Below are positions 1 to 8,427 of a DNA stretch of 64,000 bases, one piece after another. Made by a program: the position numbers and the translations under genes. The DNA comes from Paenibacillus hunanensis (GTDB lineage: Bacteria; Bacillota; Bacilli; Paenibacillales; Paenibacillaceae). The stretch is taken from assembly GCF_014645615.1 (NCBI RefSeq), contig NZ_BMMB01000002.1, positions 248,001-312,000 on the forward strand, in the 5' to 3' direction. The notes beneath the pieces were generated by a model. The model searched no databases, had not been told where the DNA came from, and saw only the letters and a program-made list of their open reading frames with translations. Position 1 is the stretch's first letter, and each line of letters starts with the position of its first letter.

Positions 1-1
1 A

Positions 2-466
2 AAGCTGCCATTCGACTATGACCTGATTCCATATCCAGTAGGCTCCACTGGCAAACCAGCAACCTGGATCGGTTCACTTGGTATCGGTGTATCTGCCAAA
101 ACCAAATATCCAAAAGAAGCAGCCGAACTGGTCAACTACCTGACCGCTTCCAAAGAAGGTATGCAGCAGCTGGTAGATGCAAAGGTACAAATTCCAAACC
201 TGCTCGATATGGCGAAAACATGGGCAAGCGACAAGTCCACCAAGCCAGCTAATAAGCAAGAATTCATCAATATTATCGACGATTATGGTCGTGCGCTTCC
301 AGCTAACTACACGTACAACTCCGAGTGGTACGATCTATTCTTTACTGATATCCAGCCTGTACTGGACGGTAAAATGACAGCGGCAGACTATGTGAAGCAG
401 CAACAGCCGAAGATGCAAAAGCTGCTCGATAAAGCAGTAGAACAGGAAAATCGTTCGAAAAAGTAG
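2..466 (+). CDS. ABC transporter extracellular solute-binding protein, C-terminal part (partial)
   Basis: Only the last 154 codons are inside the window; the reading frame is open back to base 2. The text ([13 protein letters not shown]..., then [14 protein letters not shown] and [14 protein letters not shown] segments) is typical of the C-terminal lobe of family 1 sugar-binding lipoproteins, in which a closing helix packs over the sugar cleft. Two MalF/MalG-type permeases follow on the same strand, then two arabinan-degrading enzymes, so the ligand is probably an arabino-oligosaccharide; that is inference from context. No ATPase gene is present, as is usual for CUT1 importers that share an MsmX-type ATPase encoded elsewhere. 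Confidence 0.88.
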   Translation, partial: KLPFDYDLIPYPVGSTGKPATWIGSLGIGVSAKTKYPKEAAELVNYLTASKEGMQQLVDAKVQIPNLLDMAKTWASDKSTKPANKQEFINIIDDYGRALPANYTYNSEWYDLFFTDIQPVLDGKMTAADYVKQQQPKMQKLLDKAVEQENRSKK

Positions 467-509
467 TTTTACGTAGCAAGAGCACATGAACAAGTAGCAC
501 GAAAGGTAA

Positions 510-539
510 TGCCAGCAGCCTGTACATGTGCTGCTGGCA
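510..539 (+). terminator. Stem-loop between solute-binding protein and permease genes
   Basis: TGCCAGCAGC at 510-519 pairs with GCTGCTGGCA at 530-539 around a 10-base loop. There is no clear T-run, so it is more likely a read-through attenuator or mRNA-stabilising hairpin than a full stop. Such hairpins are common behind binding-protein genes, which are needed in excess over their permeases. Confidence 0.55.
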
Positions 540-619
540 CCTATTTTGCCATCGTCCACACGAGCATTGGAAAGTTCCATACATCCCACCTGCTCATACT
601 AGAAACAGGGGTGACCGTC

Positions 620-1510
620 ATGAATATCAAATCCAGTTTGTATCGTAAGGAAATGATTTATGGATATTTGTTTATTTTACCTCCGTTGATCGGCTTTCTG
701 ATCTTTGTCCTGTTCCCGTTCCTCTACTCTCTCTACGGCTCATTTACCGATTGGGATGGACTCGGTCAGATGAACTTTATCGGTCTGGACAACTATAAGG
801 ATCTGCTGACTGACGATCTGTTTTACAAAGCGATGTTTAACACCTTTTTCCTGATGCTTGGCATCCCGATCGGCTTGCTGCTCGCACTGCTGCTGGCGCT
901 TGGTCTGAATCGGAAAATTCCGGGTACGACGACATTTCGCGTCATTTACTACATACCGGTCATCTCCTCGCTTGCTGCCGTATCCATCATGTGGAACTGG
1001 GCATATAACGGAGACTATGGACTGGTCAATCAATTTCTAGCATTGTTTGGCATTGAAGGCCCGAACTGGCTTGCGAATAAAGACACCGTTAAGCCTGCGC
1101 TGATCATCATGACCGTCTGGAAAGGTCTGGGCTATACGATGCTGCTCTATCTGGCAGCACTGCAAAGCATCTCGCGCACCTATTATGAAGCGGCAGAGCT
1201 GGACGGTGCGAATGGCTGGCAGATTTTCCGCAATATCACCTGGCCGATGGTACAGCCAGTTACCTTCTTCCTCGTCGTCACGAACATCATTGGCGGCTCT
1301 CAGATTTTTACCGAGATGAACATTATGACACCTACGGGCGGTCCCGAGTATTCTTCGGCATCGATTGTCTTCTATATCTGGCAAAAGGCATTTGGTAACC
1401 TGCAAATGGGCTATGCCTCCGCAATGGCGATGATTCTTGGTATCTTCATCTTTATCATTACTCTGGTGCAATTCAAAATGAATGAACGTTCGGCCTACGA
1501 TGGAGATTGA
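620..1510 (+). CDS. Sugar ABC transporter permease (MalF/AraP-type)
   Basis: A 296-residue inner-membrane permease of the CUT1 carbohydrate family. The first hydrophobic helix (GYLFILPPLIGFLIFVLFPF) is the standard N-terminal signature of MsmF/AraP/UgpA proteins. The EAA loop that contacts the ATPase is visible as YYEAAELDGANGWQIFRNITWP around residues 190-210. The ATG at 620 is preferred because AGGGGTG lies about seven bases upstream; an upstream ATG at 509 would add a Cys/Thr-rich tail with no homology-like character. It is paired with the permease at 1537. Confidence 0.92.
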   Translation: MNIKSSLYRKEMIYGYLFILPPLIGFLIFVLFPFLYSLYGSFTDWDGLGQMNFIGLDNYKDLLTDDLFYKAMFNTFFLMLGIPIGLLLALLLALGLNRKIPGTTTFRVIYYIPVISSLAAVSIMWNWAYNGDYGLVNQFLALFGIEGPNWLANKDTVKPALIIMTVWKGLGYTMLLYLAALQSISRTYYEAAELDGANGWQIFRNITWPMVQPVTFFLVVTNIIGGSQIFTEMNIMTPTGGPEYSSASIVFYIWQKAFGNLQMGYASAMAMILGIFIFIITLVQFKMNERSAYDGD

Positions 1511-1536
1511 TGAACCAGGAAAGGAGCAAACCCAGC

Positions 1537-2379
1537 ATGTCTTACAGTCAAAAACGAAAATTAACGAATTCAATCATATTTATCGTGCTTTTGATCGGCG
1601 CGGTGGCGATGATCGCACCGCTTCTCTGGATGCTATCCACCTCTCTCAAGGAGAAGCAGGATGTATTCGCTCTACCGCCCATCTGGATTCCTGAAGTATT
1701 CCAATTTAGCAATTATACAGCAATCTGGGAAGCCGGGCCTCTGCTGAGCGGTATTCAGAACAGTCTGATCGTAGCGGTCAGTGTTACGGTTATCGGTACA
1801 TTCACATCCAGTATCGCTGCCTTTGCTTTTGCAAAGCTCAGATTCCCGCACAAGGGCAAGCTCTTTCTCGCTTTGCTCACGTCGATCATGATTCCGTATC
1901 CAACGCTAATGATTCCACAGTTCATGATGTTCTCGAAGCTGGGCTGGGTGGATACGCTGTTACCGCTGATCATACCGGGTTTGTTCGGTAATGTGTTCAT
2001 GATCTTCTTCCTGCGTCAGTATCTGCTGAGCGTACCGGATGCGATCATCGAAGCCGCCAAAATCGACGGTAGCTCCTACTTCCGTCTGTATTCCAGCATC
2101 ACCTTCCCACTGATCAAGCCTGCGGTAGCGGCGCAATTGATCCTCTGGTTCATGGGCATCTGGAACGATTATCTGGCGCCGATCATTTATCTGAACTCGC
2201 CGGAAAATCAGACACTACAGCTCGTGATTGCCAATTTTAACGCGACCTATGCAATCCAGACCGATTATCCACTCATTATGGCAGCATCGATCGTCGCACT
2301 ACTGCCGGTGCTGATCGTATTCCTTATTTTCCAAAAGCAAATTATTGAGTCGGTTGCGATCTCTGGCGTAAAAGGATAA
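1537..2379 (+). CDS. Sugar ABC transporter permease (MalG/AraQ-type)
   Basis: A 280-residue partner permease of the CUT1 family. It opens with one transmembrane helix followed by LLWMLSTSLKEKQDVFALPP, the signature of MalG/MsmG/AraQ proteins. The EAA loop (IIEAAKIDGSSYFRLYSSITFPLIKPA) lies near residues 175-200. The start at 1537 follows GAAAGGAG at about ten bases; an in-frame ATG at 1510 overlaps the previous stop (TGATG) but has no ribosome site. With the previous permease it should form the channel for arabino-oligosaccharide import. Confidence 0.92.
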   Translation: MSYSQKRKLTNSIIFIVLLIGAVAMIAPLLWMLSTSLKEKQDVFALPPIWIPEVFQFSNYTAIWEAGPLLSGIQNSLIVAVSVTVIGTFTSSIAAFAFAKLRFPHKGKLFLALLTSIMIPYPTLMIPQFMMFSKLGWVDTLLPLIIPGLFGNVFMIFFLRQYLLSVPDAIIEAAKIDGSSYFRLYSSITFPLIKPAVAAQLILWFMGIWNDYLAPIIYLNSPENQTLQLVIANFNATYAIQTDYPLIMAASIVALLPVLIVFLIFQKQIIESVAISGVKG

Positions 2380-2391
2380 CGGGAAAGGAAG

Positions 2392-3840
2392 ATGGGTGTG
2401 AAATCATACAAAAGTGTGGCGGCTTTGATGCTGTTATTCGTAGTCGGTGCAACCGGTTGTGGCGGAGAAGAAGAATCAACGCCACCGCCTACATTTCCCG
2501 AAGCTCCTAAGGATACAAAGCTATACGACACGTCCATTCTGAATGACGAATCGGAATGGACAGTGAACAATGCCCATGATCCAGCGATTATCAAAACCGA
2601 TCTGGGCTACTACGTCTATTCCACCGATGTGCGTGTTGCTGGCGAACCAAAGCCTGGCGTCATGGTACGCAAATCGACCGACCTGATCAACTGGACATGG
2701 GTCGGTCAGGCACTACCGGGCATTCCGCAGGAAGCACGCGACTGGACAGGTGCCACCAATCTCTGGGCACCGGATGTGACCAAGGTTGGCGATACATATC
2801 GAATGTATTATTCCGCTTCCAGCTTTGGCAGTACACAGTCGGCTATCGGCTTACAAACGTCCACCTCACCCGAAGGCCCATGGACAGATGAAGGCATCGT
2901 TGTCAAAACCGCAGCTCAAGAAAAAGATCGTCTCAATGCGATCGACGCCAATCCAATTGTCGATGCGGACGGTAAAATGTGGATGGTATATGGCTCATTC
3001 TTCGATGGAATCTATATCGCTGAGCTTGATCCAGACACAGGCAAGTTCAAGGAAAACGGCTACGGTACACGGATTGCCGCTAGAGATCGCGCCACCGCAG
3101 ATGGTGCAGTAGAAGGCCCTTATATCGTTTATAATCCGACATTTAAAAAGTATTACCTGTTCGTCTCCTATGATTCACTATTTGAGGATTACAATGTGCG
3201 CGTCGGGCGTTCAGATTCCATTACAGGCCCCTACACCGATGCCAATGGCAGAGACTTACTCGACACTGATCATTTGCCACAATACGAGGTCGGTACGAAG
3301 CTAATCGGTGGCTATCGATTCTCCGAGGGAGAAGGCTGGGTCGCACCAGGCCATAATTCCGTGCTGGAGGATGGCGAAGACTATTACATCGTCCATCATG
3401 CTCGCGGTGAAACCGATAAGCACTGGCCGTATCTGCATGTACGCAAAATGCTCTGGACGAGTGGCGGCTGGCCGGTCGTTTCACCTGAACGCTATGCCGG
3501 CGAACAGGAGCAAAACATCCTTGCATCCATGCTAGCCGGTACATGGGAAGGCATGGCGATGGACCCGTCTGTCGATGGACAGGTACAGGCGCTACCGTAC
3601 ACGCTCACCGACAAGGGTAAGATCGAAGCAGAGCAAGGCGCTGGCACCTGGACATTTGACGGTAAACAAACGCTGACACTGACATGGACAGAAAGTCCGT
3701 GGGGCGGTGCATCCACCGAAGAAATGAAGCTGTTACCTGCCTGGGATTGGGAACGCGAGCAGCCAGCGCTGGTGATGACAGGCATGAGCGACCATGGTAT
3801 TGCAGTATGGGGCAAGCAAATTCAGGCTGCTCGTAAATAG
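2392..3840 (+). CDS. GH43 endo-arabinanase-like lipoprotein
   Basis: A 482-residue exported enzyme. A signal peptide ends in GATGC, a lipobox that would anchor Cys23 to the membrane outer face. The five-bladed GH43 domain follows, with the expected acidic triad: Asp63 in AHDPAI, Asp185 in AIDANPIV and Glu241 in VEGPYIVY. About 110 C-terminal residues (GTWEGMAMDP... to GIAVWGKQ) resemble the GH43_C domain of AbnB/YxiA-type arabinan endo-1,5-alpha-L-arabinosidases. GGGAAAGGAAG precedes the start, only 12 bases after the permease stop, so it is probably co-transcribed. It would cut arabinan outside the cell for the transporter encoded just upstream. Confidence 0.88.
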   Translation: MGVKSYKSVAALMLLFVVGATGCGGEEESTPPPTFPEAPKDTKLYDTSILNDESEWTVNNAHDPAIIKTDLGYYVYSTDVRVAGEPKPGVMVRKSTDLINWTWVGQALPGIPQEARDWTGATNLWAPDVTKVGDTYRMYYSASSFGSTQSAIGLQTSTSPEGPWTDEGIVVKTAAQEKDRLNAIDANPIVDADGKMWMVYGSFFDGIYIAELDPDTGKFKENGYGTRIAARDRATADGAVEGPYIVYNPTFKKYYLFVSYDSLFEDYNVRVGRSDSITGPYTDANGRDLLDTDHLPQYEVGTKLIGGYRFSEGEGWVAPGHNSVLEDGEDYYIVHHARGETDKHWPYLHVRKMLWTSGGWPVVSPERYAGEQEQNILASMLAGTWEGMAMDPSVDGQVQALPYTLTDKGKIEAEQGAGTWTFDGKQTLTLTWTESPWGGASTEEMKLLPAWDWEREQPALVMTGMSDHGIAVWGKQIQAARK

Positions 3841-3943
3841 GACTGCAAATAGGCAATATTCGCAATTACTCATGCTTGTGGTGCTGTTCCTATGGAATAG
3901 TTCTCATAATGAAATACCTGGTAAAGCGGTACACAGAAACAAC

Positions 3944-3949
3944 TATAAT
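3944..3949 (+). promoter_or_regulatory. Possible -10 element upstream of second GH43 gene
   Basis: A perfect TATAAT lies 29 bases before the start codon at 3978, in the 137-base gap after the first GH43 gene. No convincing -35 hexamer is seen at 16-18 bases, so an activated or weak promoter is possible. Confidence 0.3.
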
Positions 3950-3977
3950 TCATCCACTTTGAAAGGGGACTACTCTC

Positions 3978-4958
3978 ATGACCAACGCAACTTCCATTAC
4001 CTTCAATAACCCTATTCTGGAGCAACGCGCAGATCCGTGGGTATACCGCCACACGGACGGCTACTACTACTTCTCCGCTTCCGTTCCCGAATTCGACCTG
4101 ATCGAAATTCGCCGTGCACAAACGTTGGAAGAGCTTCGCGAGGCTACACCTGTAGTCGCATGGAGAAAGCCAGCTAATCGCGCCAACATCTGGGCACCCG
4201 AAATTCACTATATCGATGGCAAATGGTACATTCACTATGCTGCTGCACGTACAGCCGAGACAAACGACGGCCTGTTCGATCATCGTATGTATGTATTAGA
4301 AAATGAATCTGCCAATCCATTGGAAGGCACATGGGTAGAAAAAGGACAGATTCGTACCAAATGGGAAACCTTCGCACTGGATGCTACCACCTTCGAGCAC
4401 AAAGGTATCCGCTACCTCGTCTGGGCGCAAAAAGACCCGGATATCGTAGGCAATTCTAATCTGTATATCGCCGAAATGGAAAATCCTTGGACACTGCGCG
4501 GCGAACAGGTCATGATCTCGACACCAGAATACGATTGGGAGATTATCGGCTTCAAGGTAAACGAAGGCCCTGCTGTACTGCATCGCAACGGTCGCTTATT
4601 TATCAGCTACTCTGCCAGTGCAACAGACTATAATTATTGCATGGGTCTGCTGACTGCGGATGAGAATGCTAATCTGCTTGATCCAGCAAGCTGGACAAAG
4701 TCGGAAAAGCCCGTATTCCAGACGAATGAAGAGAATGGACAATACGGCCCAGGACATAACAGCTTTACCGTATCACCGGATGGCGAGACGGATATTATCG
4801 TATACCATGCCCGGAATTATAAGGAGATTGTAGGCGATCCGCTGTATGACCCGAACCGTCATGCGCGTGCGCAGGTGGTGCAGTGGAAGGCAGATGGAAC
4901 GCCGGAGTTTGGGGTGCCGTTGCCGGATGGACGTGCTGATGTAGAAGTGAAAGGATAG
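3978..4958 (+). CDS. GH43 family glycosidase, cytoplasmic (arabinofuranosidase-like)
   Basis: A 326-residue single-domain GH43 enzyme without a signal peptide. The catalytic acids are recognisable: Asp19 in QRADPWVYR, Asp135 in ALDATTF and Glu196 in VNEGPAVL. The second blade carries the IWAPEIHYIDGKWYIHY segment common in this family. It most resembles intracellular exo-acting arabinofuranosidases/xylosidases that finish the short oligosaccharides imported by the upstream transporter. The start follows GAAAGGGGAC. The exact substrate cannot be read from the sequence. Confidence 0.85.
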   Translation: MTNATSITFNNPILEQRADPWVYRHTDGYYYFSASVPEFDLIEIRRAQTLEELREATPVVAWRKPANRANIWAPEIHYIDGKWYIHYAAARTAETNDGLFDHRMYVLENESANPLEGTWVEKGQIRTKWETFALDATTFEHKGIRYLVWAQKDPDIVGNSNLYIAEMENPWTLRGEQVMISTPEYDWEIIGFKVNEGPAVLHRNGRLFISYSASATDYNYCMGLLTADENANLLDPASWTKSEKPVFQTNEENGQYGPGHNSFTVSPDGETDIIVYHARNYKEIVGDPLYDPNRHARAQVVQWKADGTPEFGVPLPDGRADVEVKG

Positions 4959-5043
4959 TTACAGTTATCAAGCCCACTTAGTTTATAAGTACAGGCTATA
5001 GTTGATTTTTACAAAATCCATCACTTTCATTATCTCAATGAGA

Positions 5044-5078
5044 AGAAGCCTAAAGGTTAGTTCCTTTAAGCTTCTTTT
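5044..5078. terminator. Terminator between convergent GH43 and cmr6 genes
   Basis: AGAAGCCTAAAGG (5044-5056) pairs, with one mismatch, to CCTTTAAGCTTCT (5063-5075) and is followed by TTT. It sits between a plus-strand gene ending at 4958 and the minus-strand cmr operon ending at 5158 and may serve both. Confidence 0.75.
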
Positions 5079-5157
5079 CGTCATTAAGGGCAGTGCGGAA
5101 TACAGTGCTAATTATGCACGATCAATATTATATATGTTGATTTCATTGACTATTCTT

Positions 5158-6027
5158 TTACATAATAGTAGCTCTGCCTAATCCGTAACCAATAGCCGTC
5201 TTAGCACCGATACCATAATCTTCGATTGTACTTATCACAGTCTGTATAATTTGTTTACGCAGTTCAGCACGCAATTCGTTCTTTTTAAAATTCAAACCGA
5301 TATAGATCATAAATTCGGTATTCTCAATAGCTGGAATAGAAATAATATTAGGAGAATCATTATCCAGGGGTGCTTTCATACCCTTTGAATTGTAGTACTC
5401 TTTATAATGCGGTGTCATGACATCATTGACGATATTATATTTCCCGACAGGATATGCATCTAAAAAAATCAACTTTCCAGAAGCACTTTGCTCCTCATCG
5501 CTACCCTTTCCAAAACACAAATCCAGATCATTCTTTACTGATATCCGCTGTTGCTCATCTAACATTTCAGCTGTATGCTCATGCAGCCAACAATGGTGAA
5601 CTACTCCTTTTAAAGAACTTGCAGGTATATACGGAATACCATACAAAGGATGAAGCTTCATTGGACTTATAGTTGTATATGGAGTACCTCCGCCAACACC
5701 AAGTAAGAGCCTTCCATCTACTTTATATTTAAATTTCAAATAATCAGGGAGATCATTCATAATCAATTGCTGTCTAGAATGAATAGATTGTAAAGTTAAC
5801 TTTGAGAATTCGTCATTCTTCTTATCATTAAGAAAAGATAACCGAGGTGAGACTGATATCACTTTTTTATCTTTACGCTCTTTTATCGCATAATTTCCAA
5901 AACGATGAAAAGATAAATAGTCGTTCTCACATCCGCCACTTTTCTTTAGAAACTCCACAGCATCTATTGGTAAAAAATCTTTAGGCTTTGGATCATTTTT
6001 CCGATTGTTCATTTTATTCAACTTCAA
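5158..6027 (-). CDS. cmr6: Type III-B CRISPR RAMP protein Cmr6
   Basis: About 289 residues. The RAMP signature is clear: LLLGVGGGTPYTTISPMKLHPLYGIPYIPASSLKGVVHHC-type text in the middle and a glycine-rich end IGAKTAIGYGLGR. Cmr6 caps the Cmr effector helix near the 3' end of the crRNA. It is the last gene of the operon and overlaps cmr5 by a few codons. The start is uncertain: TTG at 6027 has GAGGGG four bases upstream, and an in-frame ATG at 6012 lacks a good ribosome site. Confidence 0.9.
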   Translation of the reverse strand: MKLNKMNNRKNDPKPKDFLPIDAVEFLKKSGGCENDYLSFHRFGNYAIKERKDKKVISVSPRLSFLNDKKNDEFSKLTLQSIHSRQQLIMNDLPDYLKFKYKVDGRLLLGVGGGTPYTTISPMKLHPLYGIPYIPASSLKGVVHHCWLHEHTAEMLDEQQRISVKNDLDLCFGKGSDEEQSASGKLIFLDAYPVGKYNIVNDVMTPHYKEYYNSKGMKAPLDNDSPNIISIPAIENTEFMIYIGLNFKKNELRAELRKQIIQTVISTIEDYGIGAKTAIGYGLGRATIM

Positions 6028-6391
6028 TCATCCCCTCTGCAAACCGCTTAATCCAGTCTAGCAGACTCATGGTTTCCCATGTCATACGCTTGTATCCGTC
6101 ACGAGTTTGCTGAGTAATCGCCTCTATAAGCTCATGATTGCCACTACTCAAAATCCCCTGCTTTTGCATCCATTCATCAATCGTCCTGTAAATGGCTTCA
6201 TGAGCAACACTTCCATTTTTTTTAGCATACAAAAACGCAATAACGGCAGCATAACCGTTCGTTTGAATCATGGATGGGAGCGAACGTACCAGTGAACGAT
6301 ATTCTTTTTGAACAGATTGAGGCTTAACACAAAAATTTTTCACTTGCTCATAAGCATATGCTGCTCTACCATTCTCAATCTGCTTTATCAT
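6014..6391 (-). CDS. cmr5: Type III-B CRISPR small subunit Cmr5
   Basis: A 125-residue all-helical protein beginning MIKQIENGRAAYAYEQVKN, which matches the start of Cmr5 small subunits (the A-Y-x-x-V pattern), and containing the SLPSMIQTNGYAAVIAF segment typical of the family. Cmr5 lines the inner face of the complex and contacts target RNA. It starts with GGAGGTAGCGGAC-ATG and overlaps the end of cmr4, implying translational coupling. Confidence 0.92.
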   Translation of the reverse strand: MIKQIENGRAAYAYEQVKNFCVKPQSVQKEYRSLVRSLPSMIQTNGYAAVIAFLYAKKNGSVAHEAIYRTIDEWMQKQGILSSGNHELIEAITQQTRDGYKRMTWETMSLLDWIKRFAEGMIEVE

Positions 6392-7289
6392 GTCCGCTAC
6401 CTCCTCTCTCCATTTTTACAGCAACAAATCCTTTACCCAATGTAAGATTCGCTCCAATTTGCATTGTCTCTGGAATCCATTTTTCGATGATCACATTAAT
6501 ATTTTCTGCTTTTTCTGCCTGGTATTGGGCTGATGTCGCTTTATGTTCATCTGAAACGAATACTAAACTATATAAAATACTTTCTGATGGCAAATACTCT
6601 TCATTAAATAATCCATTCCCATCAACAGTTCCGGTTTCGTCGTTGATTCGAATACGCGTTATGATCTCTGTAGACAGTTGCACAAAATCAGCAAAGTCAT
6701 CATCCGATACGATGATGGCATGACTCTCTAAATGACGCTTTATAAGCTCACTAGCAGGCAATTTAGATATCAATTGCTGAATAAATGTAGAGAATACACC
6801 ACTGGTATCTGTATTCACATCAAAAACATATTCTTCTAGCATAACTTTATTATCACTCACAATACGACTGGGTGAATTAGTTACTAACGGAATACTGTTC
6901 TCCAGATCCGGCAGAACCAGATCATTAATATGAACTAGCTTCATATCATCAATAAAGCGCTGTAGTACAAATGGACAGGTAACCCATGCAAATACCCCTT
7001 TTACCGAACGTACTGGAAAAAATAATAAGCGTGCATCTGAAAATGAAAGCGCAGAAGCATAAAGTTCTCCTTGATCGGTTGGACCAAAAAAGCGTGCCAC
7101 TTCTGATTGCTCTGCATGCTGTCCAACTGCACGCCGTATGCTTCCTTTGAGACTAGAAGCTTCAACTTTTGGAAAACGTGTATGTCCTTCTCGTTGAATC
7201 GGTAAGTCGACTACACCTAACTGACTATCTCCGCCGGCATGCATAGAGGTTAAAACTTGAAAAAATAACGCGCTTGATTGTTTATACAT
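6375..7289 (-). CDS. cmr4: Type III-B CRISPR backbone nuclease Cmr4
   Basis: About 304 residues. The N-terminus has MHAGGDSQLGVVDLPIQ followed by FPKVEASSLKGSIR, the Cmr4/Cas7 hallmark. The Asp in GVVDLPIQ (residue 28) is the residue that cleaves target RNA at six-nucleotide steps in characterised Cmr4 proteins, so RNA cleavage should be retained. The ATG at 7289 is chosen over 7316 because AAGGGGG lies eight bases upstream. The start overlaps the cmr3 stop. Several Cmr4 copies form the backbone along the crRNA. Confidence 0.93.
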   Translation of the reverse strand: MYKQSSALFFQVLTSMHAGGDSQLGVVDLPIQREGHTRFPKVEASSLKGSIRRAVGQHAEQSEVARFFGPTDQGELYASALSFSDARLLFFPVRSVKGVFAWVTCPFVLQRFIDDMKLVHINDLVLPDLENSIPLVTNSPSRIVSDNKVMLEEYVFDVNTDTSGVFSTFIQQLISKLPASELIKRHLESHAIIVSDDDFADFVQLSTEIITRIRINDETGTVDGNGLFNEEYLPSESILYSLVFVSDEHKATSAQYQAEKAENINVIIEKWIPETMQIGANLTLGKGFVAVKMERGGSGHDKAD

Positions 7290-8427
7290 CCATATGTCCC
7301 CCTTGGTTTGCTCCAATTGCCCCTATCAAACTGTATCCCAAACCTCTGTCACAATATCTCATGCGATTCCAATTTTCATATACAAAACCATATCCTTCTC
7401 GATAGTCACTAATACATTTCTGATGAAACAACTTAACAGCATCATCAAATTCTCCTTCAAGAATTTCAAAAAAGTAGACGCTTCCGGCTGGAACGGCATA
7501 ACGCATTTCTTTAGGTTTACGTTGCTCAAAAGCAAATCCACCAATAGCAATATGACGACCTACAGCCGCACTGATAAGTCGAACTCGAATTCGACGCTTT
7601 TTGTACGCAAATACACCTTCTTTGGAATCAGGATCAATCCACCACGGAATCCAGCCATGCTTGAATATAGAAGGTGTCGCTAAATACAACTTAAAATATT
7701 TTTTAGTGGAAGATATTGTTCTAATCGCAGGCGTAGTTCCTAATACGTTAATACTTGCTGCTTTCGCTTCTCCACCAAGTCTAATCACACTCGGAGTCGT
7801 GATAGCTATACCATCTGCTTCTACAACCAGACTACACTTCTGCTCTTGGAGACTTCCCTGCTTCTTTTGATTTAGGCTGATTGGACGTACCTTCTCAATG
7901 GCATACCATAAGCCAGCTTGTGTAGCTCCTGTAGCTGAATCTATTTGTATACCCACATGCCTCTCACGATCTATAAGTCTCGCTAATGACGTACACGGTA
8001 TATTTCCTAGATTGCTCTGCAAATACTGATTAATCCCACCCTCATCCAGGTAACCGCCACCTTTCAGTTCTGGCTCTTTACCTTTTCCTAGTCCTTCTCC
8101 AGACAATACAAATGGAAGTGAGTAACTACCTATTGGAGCAGTTATAAGTGGCATGATCTGAATTTCATTAGTTGGTAATACGATGGTATCTAATGGTCTA
8201 GGTAACATAATCCTTCCATCTACCATAATTCCATTAAACCCTATTTTTAATTTTCTACTAATCACTGTCTTATCGGGATGATCCGATGTATCTGCATACC
8301 TTAATGCTCCTGCATATACGGATGGAAAAGGAGGAAATAGACTTACAGCACTCTGACTAAGTTCAGCATCAAATGGAGAGGCATTTCTAAAAAAAAGAGT
8401 ATCTATGGCATCGATTTTATAAAACAT
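7282..8427 (-). CDS. cmr3: Type III-B CRISPR RAMP protein Cmr3 (Cas5 family)
   Basis: A 381-residue protein opening with KIDAIDTLFFRNASPFDA and FPPFPSVYAGALR, the standard Cmr3 N-terminal RAMP motif, and ending in a YREGYGFVYE/GLGYSLIGAIG glycine-rich stretch. Cmr3 binds the 5' repeat-derived handle of the crRNA and links Cas10 to the backbone. Its ATG shares a TGATG junction with the cas10 stop and follows AAGGGAGG. Confidence 0.93.
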   Translation of the reverse strand: MFYKIDAIDTLFFRNASPFDAELSQSAVSLFPPFPSVYAGALRYADTSDHPDKTVISRKLKIGFNGIMVDGRIMLPRPLDTIVLPTNEIQIMPLITAPIGSYSLPFVLSGEGLGKGKEPELKGGGYLDEGGINQYLQSNLGNIPCTSLARLIDRERHVGIQIDSATGATQAGLWYAIEKVRPISLNQKKQGSLQEQKCSLVVEADGIAITTPSVIRLGGEAKAASINVLGTTPAIRTISSTKKYFKLYLATPSIFKHGWIPWWIDPDSKEGVFAYKKRRIRVRLISAAVGRHIAIGGFAFEQRKPKEMRYAVPAGSVYFFEILEGEFDDAVKLFHQKCISDYREGYGFVYENWNRMRYCDRGLGYSLIGAIGANQGGHMDV